A DNA stretch of 42,439 bases, taken from the NCBI GenBank assembly GCA_000353875.1, contig APKF01000063.1, positions 1 to 42,439 on the forward strand, in the 5' to 3' direction. The notes beneath the pieces are model-generated. The model had not been told where the DNA came from. It was given only the letters and a program-made list of their open reading frames with translations, and ran no database searches. Shown here piece by piece: positions 8,428 to 17,703 of the stretch. Source of the DNA: Candidatus Caldatribacterium californiense OP9-cSCG. GTDB lineage: Bacteria > Atribacterota > Atribacteria > Atribacterales > Caldatribacteriaceae. Within the stretch, counting starts at the first letter, position 1; each line of letters begins with the position of its first letter. The position numbers and the translations under genes are program-made.

Positions 8428-10241
8428 AGCGTCGGCTTTTCTATGACACGACGCTCCTTTCGGTGGAGCGACCCGGAAGGTATCTGGGGCGAGAATGGAA
8501 TGTTATCATCAAGCCTGAGCAGGATATCCGGTACACAGTGGCTTTAGCCTTTCCCGATGTGTATGAGGTGGGAATGTCCCATCTTGGGCTTCGCATTCTC
8601 TATGGGCTGTTGAACGCTCTCCCTGGAGTTCAGGCGGAAAGAGTATTCGTTCCCTGGCCTGATATGGGGAAGAAGATGAAGGAGATGGGCATTCCCCTAT
8701 TTTCTCTTGAACGGAAAAAACCGGTGGCTTCCTTTGACCTTCTGGGCATCAGCCTGCAGCACGAGTTGAGCTATACCAGTGTTCTGTACCTCCTCGACCT
8801 TGCGAGGATACCGTTGCGCCAGAGCGAGCGGGATGAACGGTTCCCCCTGGTTCTTGGAGGAGGACCGTGCGCGGTGAATCCGGAGCCCCTTGCGCCTTTC
8901 TTCGACGCGTTTTTCATCGGAGAAGCAGAGGAGGTCCTGGGGGATATCGTTATGGCCCTTGTAGAGATGAAAGGGCAGAGGAAGGACGTTCTCCTTGAAG
9001 AACTCTCCCGTTTCCCCGGGGTTTACGTCCCCTCGTTTCCCCCAAGGCAACCCGTTCGGCGCCAGGTTGTGAAGGACCTCGAACATGCCTTTTTCCCCTC
9101 AAAGACGGTGGTTCCCTATGTCGAAATCATCCACGACCGTGTGGCCGTGGAAATTGCCAGGGGGTGCACACGGGGATGTCGCTTCTGTCAGGCAGGCATG
9201 ATTTATCGGCCGAAACGGGAGCGGACGCCCGAGCGGGTAATTGAGCTTGCCCTGGAACTCCTTCGAAGTAGCGGCTACGGGGAGGTTTCGCTCCTCTCTC
9301 TGAGTAGCAACGATTACTCAAGGATTGAGGAGCTCGTGGAAGAGCTTTCTCGTCTTCTTGAACCGTACCGGGTTAGCGTTTCCTTACCGTCTCTTCGCAT
9401 GGACACTTTCAGTGTGCGCCTTGCGCAGAGCCTGCGGAGGGTCCGGAAGAGTACCCTGACTTTCGCACCCGAGGCAGGGACTGAGAGGTTGCGGAACATC
9501 ATCAACAAAGGATTGCAGGATGAGGAAATCCTCAGGGCTGCGGAGAGCGCCTTTTCTGCGTCGTGGCAAGAGATCAAACTGTACTTTATGATTGGGCTAC
9601 CCTTTGAGGAAGAAGAGGATATCCGGGGAATCGGTCGCCTCGTTGGGGAAATCCTCAGGGTTGGAAAGAGTCTGAAAAAGAACGCAGGGGTCCACCTGAG
9701 TATTGCGGCCTTTGTCCCGAAACCCCACACGCCTTTCCAGTGGGTTCCTCAGGATCGCAAAGAAGCGCTTGAGGAGAAGATTCGCCTCTTGAGGGACTTC
9801 TTCCGGCCTTTACGGTCCCAGGTCCGTTACCACTGGTCTTCCTTTGAGATGAGCCAGATTGAAGCTCTGCTTGCCCGGGGGGACCGCAGGCTCGCCAACG
9901 TGCTTTTGCGGGTGTACCGTAAAGGGGGGGTTCTCGAGGGATGGCAGGAACACTTCTTGATGCAGCGGTGGGATGAGTCGCTTGAAGAGGAGGGTCTTGA
10001 CCTTTCCTGGTATCTCTACCGAAGTCGATCCTTCGGCGAGGTTTTCCCCTGGGAACACATATCCTGTGGGGTGAGTAAAGCTTTTCTCTGGGAAGAGTAC
10101 CAGAGGGCGCGCCAGGGTCTCCTCAGTCCCCCGTGCGCGCTGAAAAACTGCACACGGTGCGGGGTGTGTGGCAGTGGAGAAGTTTCGCTATCGGATACAG
10201 CATGCCAAACTCGCTCCATTCCATCTTCTGGCCCATCTTGA
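8418..10241 (+). CDS. TIGR03960-type B12-binding-like radical SAM protein
   Basis: 607 residues. The N-terminal third resembles a B12-binding fold (FPDVYEVGMSHLGLRILY, LGISLQHELSYTSVLYLLDL, VLGGGPCAVNPEPLAPFFD), and the core has the radical SAM motif CTRGCRFCQAG followed by the expected TIM-barrel pattern (FAPEAGTERLR, KLYFMIGLP). The C-terminal tail has several Cys (CALKNCTRCGVCG) that could hold a metal. The family has no established reaction. In many bacteria it stands before a DUF2344 protein and rng/rplU, as here; the role is often guessed to be in RNA or ribosome modification, but that is unproven. It overlaps rodA by 10 bases. Confidence 0.9.
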   Translation: MDIERRLFYDTTLLSVERPGRYLGREWNVIIKPEQDIRYTVALAFPDVYEVGMSHLGLRILYGLLNALPGVQAERVFVPWPDMGKKMKEMGIPLFSLERKKPVASFDLLGISLQHELSYTSVLYLLDLARIPLRQSERDERFPLVLGGGPCAVNPEPLAPFFDAFFIGEAEEVLGDIVMALVEMKGQRKDVLLEELSRFPGVYVPSFPPRQPVRRQVVKDLEHAFFPSKTVVPYVEIIHDRVAVEIARGCTRGCRFCQAGMIYRPKRERTPERVIELALELLRSSGYGEVSLLSLSSNDYSRIEELVEELSRLLEPYRVSVSLPSLRMDTFSVRLAQSLRRVRKSTLTFAPEAGTERLRNIINKGLQDEEILRAAESAFSASWQEIKLYFMIGLPFEEEEDIRGIGRLVGEILRVGKSLKKNAGVHLSIAAFVPKPHTPFQWVPQDRKEALEEKIRLLRDFFRPLRSQVRYHWSSFEMSQIEALLARGDRRLANVLLRVYRKGGVLEGWQEHFLMQRWDESLEEEGLDLSWYLYRSRSFGEVFPWEHISCGVSKAFLWEEYQRARQGLLSPPCALKNCTRCGVCGSGEVSLSDTACQTRSIPSSGPS

Positions 10242-10758
10242 CGTGTATCGGATGTGGGAACGGGTTTTCCGCCGTGCAGCGATACCGGTGCTGTACTCCC
10301 AGGGCTTTAACCCTCGTCCGCTCTTCTCCTTTCCTTTTGCCACTCCTTTGGGGGTTGAGAGTAAAGCGGAGTGTTTTGAGGTGTTTTGTGGAGAGCCACT
10401 CCCGCCCTGGGAGCTTCAAGAGCGGCTAAATCGGGAAGTCCCTGAGGAACTGGCTGTGATGCGGGTCCAGGCCCTTGCGTCCTTTGATCCTCCGGTGCAG
10501 AGGATTCTCCGGGGCATTGTGTACACCTTCTTTTTCCCTGCATTCTGGAGTCCTCCAGAAAAGTGGACACTCCCTGAGGACATCACGGTATGCTCTTTGG
10601 AGGGGTCCTCTCCTGTGGTATCATTTCTCTTTAAGGGGGAGAAGGTGCTGTGGAATCCCCTGAAGCTCGTTGCTTTCCTTGAGACGAATTCTGGCTGTCC
10701 TTTTCCCAGAAGAATCGTGAGGGAAAAGCTACTTCTTTGGGAAAGGAATGGAGGATGA
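10168..10758 (+). CDS. TIGR03936 / DUF2344 family protein
   Basis: About 195 residues. The N-terminus matches the DUF2344 signature: RYRIQHAKLAPFHLLAHLDV, then ERVFRRAAIPVLYSQGFNPR and SFPFATPLGVESKAECFEV. Function unknown. In some genomes it is fused to the C-terminus of the TIGR03960 radical SAM protein; here the genes are separate but overlap by 74 bases, in a different frame. Start uncertain: GTG 10168 or GTG 10174, the latter with GGGGTG better spaced. It likely works with its upstream neighbour. Confidence 0.85.
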   Translation: MAVEKFRYRIQHAKLAPFHLLAHLDVYRMWERVFRRAAIPVLYSQGFNPRPLFSFPFATPLGVESKAECFEVFCGEPLPPWELQERLNREVPEELAVMRVQALASFDPPVQRILRGIVYTFFFPAFWSPPEKWTLPEDITVCSLEGSSPVVSFLFKGEKVLWNPLKLVAFLETNSGCPFPRRIVREKLLLWERNGG

Positions 10759-10761
10759 GGT

Positions 10762-12243
10762 TTGCGGAGAGATATCGTCATTGACATGTCTGAAGTTGAA
10801 ACGCGGGCAGCGCTCCTTGAGGACGGGAAGGTTGTGGAGTTCTTCTTCGAGCGGGCAGTGGAGTTGCGTCTTGCGGGGAATATTTACAAGGGTGTTGTGG
10901 AGAACGTCCTTCCCGGGATTCAATCGGCTTTCGTGAACATCGGTCTTGACAAGAACGCCTTTCTCTTTATCGGCGATATGCTCCTTGACGAAAAGCGGAA
11001 GGACGTCAAGATCGAGAACCTCATCCGGGTTGGGGAGGAAATCATCGTTCAGGTAGCCAAGGAGCCCATGGGGACGAAAGGCGCCCGGGTCTCCACGAAG
11101 ATCACCCTTCCTGGGAGATACGTGGTCTTCATGCCTGGTATGGACGTTGTAGGGGTGTCGCACCGCATTGCATCAGGCGAGGAACGGGAAAGGTTGAAGA
11201 GGATTGTGGAACGGATACGCCCCAACGGTTCTGGCATCATCGTTCGGACTGCTGCGGAGGGGAAAAGCGTCGAAGAAATTCGGGAGGACATTGAATCCTT
11301 GGTCCGCCTCTGGCATCGTATCCAGAAGAAGGCCGAAATCACCACAGCTCCTGCTCTGCTCTACCAGGAGGCGAGTCTCATCTACGCTCTGGTACGCGAT
11401 ATCGTGGATGAGAGCGTAGAGAACATCTGGATCAACTCCTTTTTTGGGTACCAGAAGCTCAAGGATTTCATAGAGTCTCTGGTTCCTCATCTCGCAGAGC
11501 GGGTTCATTTCTTTGAGGGTCGAGAGAACATCTTCGAACACTTTGGTCTCCAAAAGGAAATCGAACGAGCTCTGAGCCGAAAGGTCTGGCTTCGCAGTGG
11601 TGGATACCTTGTGTTTGATCGGACTGAAGCCATGACGGTCATCGACGTGAACACCGGGAAGTTTGTGGGTAAGAAAGATCTCCAGGAGACCATTCTGAAA
11701 ACCAACCTCGAGGCTGCAGAGGAAATCGCCCGACAGGTTCGCCTGCGGGATATCGGGGGGATTATCCTTATCGACTTCATTGACATGGAGAAGAAAGAAC
11801 ACCGCCGACAGGTTGTCCGTGCCCTTGAAGAATTCCTGAGTCGGGACCGAACAAGATGCACGGTCGTGGATATGAGCGAACTCGGCCTTGTGGAGATGAC
11901 GAGAAAACGTGTTCGGAAAAGCCTTGACTCGCTCCTCCGTGAACCGTGCCCTTTCTGTGAGGGGGAGGGAAGGGTGCTTTCGCTTGAAACCGTGGCCGTG
12001 AATTTCCTGCGCAAGGTTGAAGAAATCTGCCGTCACACGTCTTCTTCGGTTCTTGGCTTTGCAGTGGGGGAAGAGCTTGGAGGGTATCTTGCCTCAGAAG
12101 GCGAGCGATTCCTGCAGAATCTCCGGAAACTCTATGGAAAGGAAATCCTCTGGAAGGTGAGCAGAAACCTGCCATCCCGGAGGTACAGCATCGTCGGGGT
12201 GGGTGACGAAGAAGTCCGGACACGGATGCAGGAAATCGCATGA
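10762..12243 (+). CDS. rng: ribonuclease G/E family endoribonuclease
   Basis: 493 residues, RNase G size with no long RNase E-type C-terminal scaffold. Single-strand RNA endonuclease for rRNA maturation and mRNA decay. Seen: an N-terminal S1 domain (NIYKGVVENVLPGIQSAFVN), then the nuclease core with metal-binding Asp295 and Asp338, spaced 43 apart as in E. coli RNase E (303 and 346), and the zinc-link CPFC at 396-399. Start is the TTG at 10762, 7 bases after GGAGG at 10750-10754, which lies in the end of the DUF2344 gene; no ATG fits before the conserved IVIDMSEVETR segment. Confidence 0.94.
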   Translation: MRRDIVIDMSEVETRAALLEDGKVVEFFFERAVELRLAGNIYKGVVENVLPGIQSAFVNIGLDKNAFLFIGDMLLDEKRKDVKIENLIRVGEEIIVQVAKEPMGTKGARVSTKITLPGRYVVFMPGMDVVGVSHRIASGEERERLKRIVERIRPNGSGIIVRTAAEGKSVEEIREDIESLVRLWHRIQKKAEITTAPALLYQEASLIYALVRDIVDESVENIWINSFFGYQKLKDFIESLVPHLAERVHFFEGRENIFEHFGLQKEIERALSRKVWLRSGGYLVFDRTEAMTVIDVNTGKFVGKKDLQETILKTNLEAAEEIARQVRLRDIGGIILIDFIDMEKKEHRRQVVRALEEFLSRDRTRCTVVDMSELGLVEMTRKRVRKSLDSLLREPCPFCEGEGRVLSLETVAVNFLRKVEEICRHTSSSVLGFAVGEELGGYLASEGERFLQNLRKLYGKEILWKVSRNLPSRRYSIVGVGDEEVRTRMQEIA

Positions 12244-12247
12244 CCGT

Positions 12248-12276
12248 TTGACGGGAAGAAGCATCTGTGGTAAATT
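12248..12276 (+). promoter_or_regulatory. promoter for rplU operon (sigma-A type, extended -10)
   Basis: TTGACG at 12248-12253, a 17-base spacer and TAAATT at 12271-12276, with TG at 12268-12269 forming an extended -10. It lies just after the rng stop and 29 bases before the rplU start, which leaves only a short leader, so no large ribosomal-protein leader structure fits. The same TTGAC...TGTGKTA pattern recurs before metK and lysA. Confidence 0.75.
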
Positions 12277-12280
12277 ACCA
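12268..12280. repeat. inverted repeat over the rplU -10 box
   Basis: TGGTAA-A-TTACCA is a perfect 6-base dyad with a single central base, and it covers the -10 hexamer of the rplU promoter. It could be a repressor site or chance; no regulator gene is nearby to pair with it. Confidence 0.3.
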
Positions 12281-12304
12281 TCCGTCCTTGGGAGGTGAAA
12301 TGCC

Positions 12305-12625
12305 GTGTTTGCCATCGTGGAAGCAGCAGGAAAGCAATACAAGGTTACTGAGGGTTCACTGCTTCAGGTGGATTGCGTGCTAGCCCCGGTGAATGAGGAA
12401 GTGGCTTTTGACCGGGTACTTCTGGCCCGGAAGAATGGAGAAATCCTCGTAGGGAGACCTTATCTTGAGAATGTGCAGGTCAGGGGGCGGGTCCTCAGTG
12501 TAGGGAAAGGAAAAAAGGTCATCGTTTTCAAGTACAAACCCAAGGTGAATTACCGGCGCAAGAGAGGGCATCGTCAGCCGGTAACCCTTGTGCGGATTGA
12601 GAAGATAGAGATCAAGGGGGCATGA
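12305..12625 (+). CDS. rplU: 50S ribosomal protein L21
   Basis: 106 residues, standard L21 length. Motifs include FAIVEAAGKQYKV at the start, VGRPYLENVQVRGRV in the middle and the RNA-binding KPKVNYRRKRGHRQPVT near the end. GTG start at 12305 with GGGAGG at 12290-12295, 9 bases away; the nearer ATG at 12300 is in another frame. First gene after the 12248-12276 promoter and followed by rpmA after 6 bases. Confidence 0.98.
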   Translation: MFAIVEAAGKQYKVTEGSLLQVDCVLAPVNEEVAFDRVLLARKNGEILVGRPYLENVQVRGRVLSVGKGKKVIVFKYKPKVNYRRKRGHRQPVTLVRIEKIEIKGA

Positions 12626-12631
12626 TGGAGT

Positions 12632-12892
12632 ATGGCGCATAAAAAGAGCGGTGGGAGCGCTCGGAATGGCCGGGATAGCAACCCCAAGTACCTTGGGGTT
12701 AAGGCCTATGGAGGGCAATTCGTTCGGGCCGGGAGTATCATCGTCCGGCAACGGGGAACCCATATCAAACCGGGGAAAAACGTAGGGGTTGGACGGGACT
12801 ACACGCTTTTTGCCCTGAGGGATGGCTACGTGGTCTTCGAGACAAAAAAGGGGCGGAAGTGGGTTTCAGTACTCTCCCAGGTCCCTGTGTAG
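12632..12892 (+). CDS. rpmA: 50S ribosomal protein L27
   Basis: 86 residues. L27 reaches toward the peptidyl-transferase centre with its N-terminus. The protein begins directly [15 protein letters not shown] with no N-terminal extension before the conserved AHKK, so no cleavage by a Prp-type protease is expected, and indeed no prp gene stands between rplU and rpmA as it does in Firmicutes. The remaining L27 motifs ([26 protein letters not shown]) are intact. obgE follows after 3 bases. Confidence 0.98.
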   Translation: MAHKKSGGSARNGRDSNPKYLGVKAYGGQFVRAGSIIVRQRGTHIKPGKNVGVGRDYTLFALRDGYVVFETKKGRKWVSVLSQVPV

Positions 12893-12895
12893 TTC

Positions 12896-14170
12896 ATGTT
12901 CGTTGATCGCGCGTTCATAGAGGTTCGGGGTGGCAGAGGAGGGGATGGGGCAATTCACTTTCGCCGGGAGAAATATGTCCCCCGGGGTGGTCCAGACGGA
13001 GGCGATGGAGGTGATGGGGGGAGTGTTTTTTTGCGCGCTTCCTCCCGAAAAAAGACCCTTTACGATGTAGCCCTGCAGCCCCTGTACCAGGCGCCCCCTG
13101 GAGAGCCGGGGCAGGGGAAGAAGAAGCACGGCGCAAAGGGGGAGGACATCGTCATCGAGGTTCCTGTGGGGACTCAGGTTTTTGATGCCGAGACGGGGGA
13201 ACTCCTTGCCGACCTTGTGGTGGACGGCATGGAGGTGCTCGTTGCCCGGGGCGGTCGGGGAGGACGGGGAAACGCATCGTTTGCCACTGCGACGAATCAA
13301 GCACCTCGCATTGCCCTGCGGGGGGAGGAGGGGGAGAAAAGGAAACTCCGTCTTGAGCTCAAACTCATTGCTGATGTTGGGCTTGCGGGCCTTCCCAATG
13401 CGGGGAAGTCCACCCTGCTTTCTGTGGTGAGCGATGCCCGGCCACGCATTGCTCCTTATCCTTTCTCGACGCTCCATCCCACTCTGGGTGTGGTGCAGCA
13501 CCGGGACGAACGCTTCATCATGGTTGATATCCCTGGAATCATCGAAGGGGCAAGCCAGGGAGCGGGACTGGGTTTAGAGTTCCTGCGGCATGTGGAGCGG
13601 GTGCGGGTCATCCTCTGTCTTGTTGATATGGCGTTTCCGTACTCCGGCGACCCGTGGAAAGACTTTTCTATTCTCCGCCAGGAGTTCTCCCAGTACAGCG
13701 CATCGCTTCTTGAGAAACCTTTCATTGTTGTAGGGACAAAACTCGACCTCCCTGAAGCACAGAAAAGGTGGGAGCACTTTGCCCAGAGGCTGGCTCAGGA
13801 AGGCATGGTCGGGGTTGGCATCTCGGCGGTGACCCGTTTCGGTCTCTCTGAGCTTCTGGACAGGGTGGTGGAACTTTTGAGGCTTAAGGAGGAGGAAGAG
13901 GTTCCCCATCCTTCCTCCCTGGGGGAGGGGAACGTGCAGGGACGTTCCCCGCGGGTATACCGTTTCGCCTTGCGTTTTTTGGAAAGGCTTATAAAAGAGT
14001 GTCCCCCTGAAAAGGATGAGGTTTCCTTCCATGAGGAACTCGAGAGATCGGGTTTTCTCCGGTACCTTGGGGCTTTGCCTCCGGGAAGTACGGTGGAGAT
14101 TGGATCCCGTCGGTTTATCTGGACGGGAAAAGGGCTTGTGCTTTCACAATGGAACGGAAAACAATCGTAA
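12896..14170 (+). CDS. obgE: GTPase ObgE/CgtA
   Basis: 424 residues. Ribosome-associated GTPase in 50S assembly and stress control. Three domains are seen: the glycine-rich Obg fold (residues 1-158, with the GGDGGDGG and GGRGGRG runs), the G domain with GLPNAGKST (165-173), DIPGIIEGA and TKLD, and a C-terminal OCT domain (about 345-424). All GTP-binding motifs are complete. It overlaps proB by 22 bases. The rplU-rpmA-obgE order is widely conserved. Confidence 0.97.
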   Translation: MFVDRAFIEVRGGRGGDGAIHFRREKYVPRGGPDGGDGGDGGSVFLRASSRKKTLYDVALQPLYQAPPGEPGQGKKKHGAKGEDIVIEVPVGTQVFDAETGELLADLVVDGMEVLVARGGRGGRGNASFATATNQAPRIALRGEEGEKRKLRLELKLIADVGLAGLPNAGKSTLLSVVSDARPRIAPYPFSTLHPTLGVVQHRDERFIMVDIPGIIEGASQGAGLGLEFLRHVERVRVILCLVDMAFPYSGDPWKDFSILRQEFSQYSASLLEKPFIVVGTKLDLPEAQKRWEHFAQRLAQEGMVGVGISAVTRFGLSELLDRVVELLRLKEEEEVPHPSSLGEGNVQGRSPRVYRFALRFLERLIKECPPEKDEVSFHEELERSGFLRYLGALPPGSTVEIGSRRFIWTGKGLVLSQWNGKQS

Positions 14171-15285
14171 CGAATGCGCATCGTCTCGTGATTAAAGTGG
14201 GCTCTTCACTTCTTGTTGATGGGTTTTCCCTCTCCCAGGACCGGTTGCGGAGTCTGGCCAAGAACATTGTAGAGGCCAGAACGCAGGGGAAAGAGGTGGT
14301 TCTGGTTTCTTCGGGAGCGGTTGCCTGCGGCATGAGTGCCCTTGGCATTACCCGGCGGCGCAGCGACATTCCCTTCAAGCAGGCAATGGCGGCAGTGGGT
14401 CAGGGGATACTCATGCAGCACTACTGCTCTGTCTTTGCGGAGTTCGGTGTGAGGGTTGCGCAGATTCTTTTGGCTCCCGAGGATGTCCACAACCGCTCAA
14501 AGTACCTGAACGCCCGGAACACTTTTGAAGCTCTCCTGCGGCTGGGGATAGTCCCCATTGTGAACGAAAACGATACGGTGGCAGTGGAGGAAATCAAGTT
14601 CGGCGATAACGATCGCCTTTCAGCCCTTGTGGCCTCGATTGTTGATGCTGATCTCTTGATTATCCTTTCTGATGTTGAGGGTCTGTACACCGATGATCCG
14701 CGCCGGTTCCCTCAGGCGGAACTCATCCCTGAGGTTCGGGTCATCGACGAGGAGATTGAGCGAATGGCAAAGAAGGAAGGGAGTACCCTTGCTACCGGGG
14801 GTATGCGCAGCAAGATCCTTGCGGCGAGAATCGCTACCCTCTCGGGAATTGGGGTCATTGTTGCCTCGGGGAGGGATTTTGGTATTCTCCCTCGTCTTCT
14901 TGCAGGAGAGGCTTTAGGGACATTCTTCTATCCTGCAGAGCATTCCCTCCGCGGGAAGAAACGGTGGATTGCCTTTGGCATGATCCCTCAGGGGCAGGTT
15001 GTGGTGGATGAGGGGGCAAAGAGAGCGCTCTTTGAGAAGAAGAGCCTTCTCCCTGCAGGAGTGGTGGGCGTTCGGGGACAATTCGAGGCGGGAGACTGTG
15101 TGGAAGTCGTGGGCGAGGGTGGCGAACTCATCGGCAGGGGCGTTGTGAACTACTCCTCAGAGGAACTGGAGAAAATTCGGGGGCTGCGGAGTACAAAAAT
15201 AGAAGAGATTCTGGGTCAAGGGGACTGGAGTGAGGAAGTCATCCACGCCGATGATTTCGTGTTCCTGGGAGGGAGGGAAGTGTGA
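14149..15285 (+). CDS. proB: glutamate 5-kinase
   Basis: 378 residues. First step of proline synthesis, phosphorylating glutamate. Amino-acid kinase motifs: [43 protein letters not shown] and [15 protein letters not shown]-terminal PUA domain (from about residue 285) is present, as in most bacterial ProB. It starts in the end of obgE and its stop overlaps the proA start, so the obgE-proB-proA run is coupled. Confidence 0.97.
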   Translation: MERKTIVTNAHRLVIKVGSSLLVDGFSLSQDRLRSLAKNIVEARTQGKEVVLVSSGAVACGMSALGITRRRSDIPFKQAMAAVGQGILMQHYCSVFAEFGVRVAQILLAPEDVHNRSKYLNARNTFEALLRLGIVPIVNENDTVAVEEIKFGDNDRLSALVASIVDADLLIILSDVEGLYTDDPRRFPQAELIPEVRVIDEEIERMAKKEGSTLATGGMRSKILAARIATLSGIGVIVASGRDFGILPRLLAGEALGTFFYPAEHSLRGKKRWIAFGMIPQGQVVVDEGAKRALFEKKSLLPAGVVGVRGQFEAGDCVEVVGEGGELIGRGVVNYSSEELEKIRGLRSTKIEEILGQGDWSEEVIHADDFVFLGGREV

Positions 15286-16532
15286 TGGAAATCATCCGGG
15301 AGATTGCCAGAAAGGCTAAGGAGGCTGCTTCAGTTCTTGCCGGTCTCTCTTCGGAAGTGAAGAACCGTTTCCTGCTGCATCTTGCGGAGAAACTTCTGGA
15401 GCGCAAACACGAGATCCTTGAAGCGAACGCTCTGGACCTTGAGCGGGGGAAGGCTTCAGGGATGAAACAGGCGCTGCTTGATCGCCTGGCTCTCAATGAG
15501 AAACGCATTGAGGCCATGGTTTCTAGCCTCAGGGATATTGCGGCCCTGCCTGATCCTGTCGGAGAAGTCATCGATGGGACAAAAAGACCTAACGGCCTTC
15601 TCGTGACAAGAGTCCGTGTTCCCCTGGGGGTTGTGGCTATCATTTATGAGGCGCGACCCAACGTGACGATCGATAGCGTGGGGTTATGTCTCAAGGCTGG
15701 AAACGCTGTGGTTTTGCGGGGGAGCAGTTCCGCCCTCTCTTCCAACAAAGCCCTGGTGAAAATTGTCCATGAGGCACTCCGGGAATGCGGTATCCCTGAA
15801 GATTGTGTGGGGCTCGTTGAAAGTGAAAGTCACGAAGACGTGAAGGTTCTCCTTGCCCTCCGGGAGTACATCGATGTGGCCATCCCAAGAGGTGGGGTAG
15901 ACCTCATTCGAGCGGTCATCGAAAATTCCCGTGTTCCGGTTATCGAAACGGGCGTTGGGAATTGCCACGTTTACGTGGATGACGCTGCGGACCTCGACAT
16001 GGCTGAGCGAATCGTCATCAACGCCAAAACGCAGCGTCCCAGTGTCTGCAACGCCTGTGAAACGCTTCTTGTCCACAGAAGCATTGCCCCTGTTTTCCTC
16101 CCCCGCATTGTCCGGGCCCTTCAGGAAAAGGGTGTGGAAGTGCGGGGCTGTGAGGAAACGCGACGCATTGTCCCGGGGGTGGTTCCGGCCACCGAGGAAG
16201 ACTGGTACACCGAGTACCTCGATCTCATCATCGCCGTTCGCGTGGTTGCAGGCCTTGATGAGGCCATCCGTCACATCAACACCTACGGTTCGCACCATTC
16301 CGACGCTATCGTGACCTTGAATTACGCTCATGCCCTGGAGTTCCTCAACCGGGTGGATTCTGCAGCAGTTTTTGTGAATGCCTCCACCCGATTCACCGAT
16401 GGAGGAGAATTCGGCATGGGGGCGGAAATCGGCATCAGTACCCAGAAGCTCCACGCCCGGGGTCCCATGGGCCTGCGAGAGCTCACGACCTGGAAATTCG
16501 TTGTGTACGGTTCAGGACAGATCAGGGAATAG
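15285..16532 (+). CDS. proA: gamma-glutamyl phosphate reductase
   Basis: 415 residues from ATG 15285 (an in-frame GTG at 15282 is also possible). Second step of proline synthesis, NADPH-dependent reduction to glutamate semialdehyde. Aldehyde dehydrogenase-fold motifs are clear: YEARPNVTIDSVGLCLKAGN, VLRGSSSAL, and the active-site region QRPSVCNACETLLVH with the catalytic Cys. The end has FTDGGEFGMGAEIGISTQKLHARGP-type sequence, as expected. A GGGAGGGA ribosome site lies just upstream in proB. Confidence 0.97.
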   Translation: MEIIREIARKAKEAASVLAGLSSEVKNRFLLHLAEKLLERKHEILEANALDLERGKASGMKQALLDRLALNEKRIEAMVSSLRDIAALPDPVGEVIDGTKRPNGLLVTRVRVPLGVVAIIYEARPNVTIDSVGLCLKAGNAVVLRGSSSALSSNKALVKIVHEALRECGIPEDCVGLVESESHEDVKVLLALREYIDVAIPRGGVDLIRAVIENSRVPVIETGVGNCHVYVDDAADLDMAERIVINAKTQRPSVCNACETLLVHRSIAPVFLPRIVRALQEKGVEVRGCEETRRIVPGVVPATEEDWYTEYLDLIIAVRVVAGLDEAIRHINTYGSHHSDAIVTLNYAHALEFLNRVDSAAVFVNASTRFTDGGEFGMGAEIGISTQKLHARGPMGLRELTTWKFVVYGSGQIRE

Positions 16533-16550
16533 TGGGGAAGGTGGGAAGAG

Positions 16551-17138
16551 TTGCCCAAAAAGGGTATTATGGGAGGAACCTTTGACCCCATCCATTATGG
16601 TCATCTCGTGACCGCTGAGGAAGTACGAGACTATTTTGGGCTTGACGAGGTTGTCTTTGTCCCCTCGGCACGACCTCCCCACAAAATCGGTCAGAAAATC
16701 ACCGATCCCGAACACCGTTACCTCATGGTGGTCCTTGCCACCATCACCAACCCCTATTTCAGCGTTTCCCGCGTGGAGATTGAGCGGCCCGGACCATCCT
16801 ATTCCGTCGATACGGTGCGGTACTTCAGGGAGCTTTGGGGAGAGGATACGGAGATTTACTTCATCACCGGCGCCGATGCTTTTGCCCAGATTTCAACGTG
16901 GAACAATCCGGAAGAACTTCTCCGTCTGTGCACTTTTGTGGCCGCGACGCGTCCCGGGTACCGCCTGCAGCACCTCGAGGGACCGCTGAAGGACCGGGTC
17001 AAGGTTATAGAGGTCTCGGCTTTGGCCATCTCGTCTTCCGAGATTCGCCGGAGAGTTAGACGGGGTGAATCCATCAAATACCTTCTCCCAGAGGCGGTGG
17101 AGAACTATATCTACAAGAACGGACTGTATCGAGATTAA
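16551..17138 (+). CDS. nadD: nicotinate-nucleotide adenylyltransferase
   Basis: 195 residues. Makes deamido-NAD from nicotinate mononucleotide and ATP. Nucleotidyltransferase motif [12 protein letters not shown] at the start (HxGH equivalent) and [21 protein letters not shown] near the end. The TTG at 16551 is chosen because it gives the usual five residues before the motif; GGGAAGG at 16535-16541 precedes it. The order nadD-yqeK-(LCP)-rsfS is common in Firmicutes and relatives. Confidence 0.95.
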   Translation: MPKKGIMGGTFDPIHYGHLVTAEEVRDYFGLDEVVFVPSARPPHKIGQKITDPEHRYLMVVLATITNPYFSVSRVEIERPGPSYSVDTVRYFRELWGEDTEIYFITGADAFAQISTWNNPEELLRLCTFVAATRPGYRLQHLEGPLKDRVKVIEVSALAISSSEIRRRVRRGESIKYLLPEAVENYIYKNGLYRD

Positions 17139-17160
17139 TAAGGCTTTAGATTTTCTCAAG

Positions 17161-17703
17161 GTGGTGCTTTCTCCCTCCCGGGTTGCCCATTCTCTGCGGG
17201 TGGCAGAGGAAGCGGAACGTCTTGCTGCCGTTCACGGAGAGGATACCTTCCGGGCGCACCTTGCAGGTCTTCTGCACGACTGTGCCCGTGACCTTCCCTG
17301 GGAAACCCTGAAGGAGTTCCTCCCACCGTACATCCAGGAGAATGACTTCCCCATTCCTGAGGTCTTCCATGCTTTTGCTGCTCCTGCGATTATTGAGCGG
17401 GAACTGGGCCTTCGTGATTTTCGGATTTTCCGGGCAATTCGCTGGCACGCTACAGGCTGTGAGTGGATGTCTGCGCTCGATAGGATTGTCTTTGTGGCTG
17501 ACATTGCTGAACCCGGCCGGGATTTCCCTGAAGCCCGGGAAATCCGCCGGTGGGCATACTCCGACCTCCGGATGGGGTATGTCCTTGCGCTGCGGGCAAA
17601 GATAGAGTACCTTCTCAGGACCTATGGTGTTATTGCTCTGGAGAGCCTCCGTTCCTGGAACCGGGAAATCAGTATGCTGCGAAAAGAAGGGAAAATGCCA
17701 TGA
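17161..17703 (+). CDS. yqeK: YqeK family HD-domain hydrolase (Ap4A hydrolase type)
   Basis: About 180 residues. YqeK enzymes cleave diadenosine tetraphosphate symmetrically. HD-domain residues seen: AHSLRVAEEAERLA, LAGLLHDCARD (HD pair), IRWHATGCEWMSALDRIVFVAD. Start is unclear: GTG 17161 gives a slightly short N-terminus, GTG 17065 would overlap nadD by 74 bases, and a non-standard ATT at 17134 would give the typical length. I use 17161. The stop overlaps the next gene by 4 bases. Confidence 0.88.
   Translation: MVLSPSRVAHSLRVAEEAERLAAVHGEDTFRAHLAGLLHDCARDLPWETLKEFLPPYIQENDFPIPEVFHAFAAPAIIERELGLRDFRIFRAIRWHATGCEWMSALDRIVFVADIAEPGRDFPEAREIRRWAYSDLRMGYVLALRAKIEYLLRTYGVIALESLRSWNREISMLRKEGKMP

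Noticed and set aside
12277-12304. L21-type ribosomal leader RNA before rplU
   Set aside because: Fewer than 30 bases of leader with no helix except the dyad over the -10 box.
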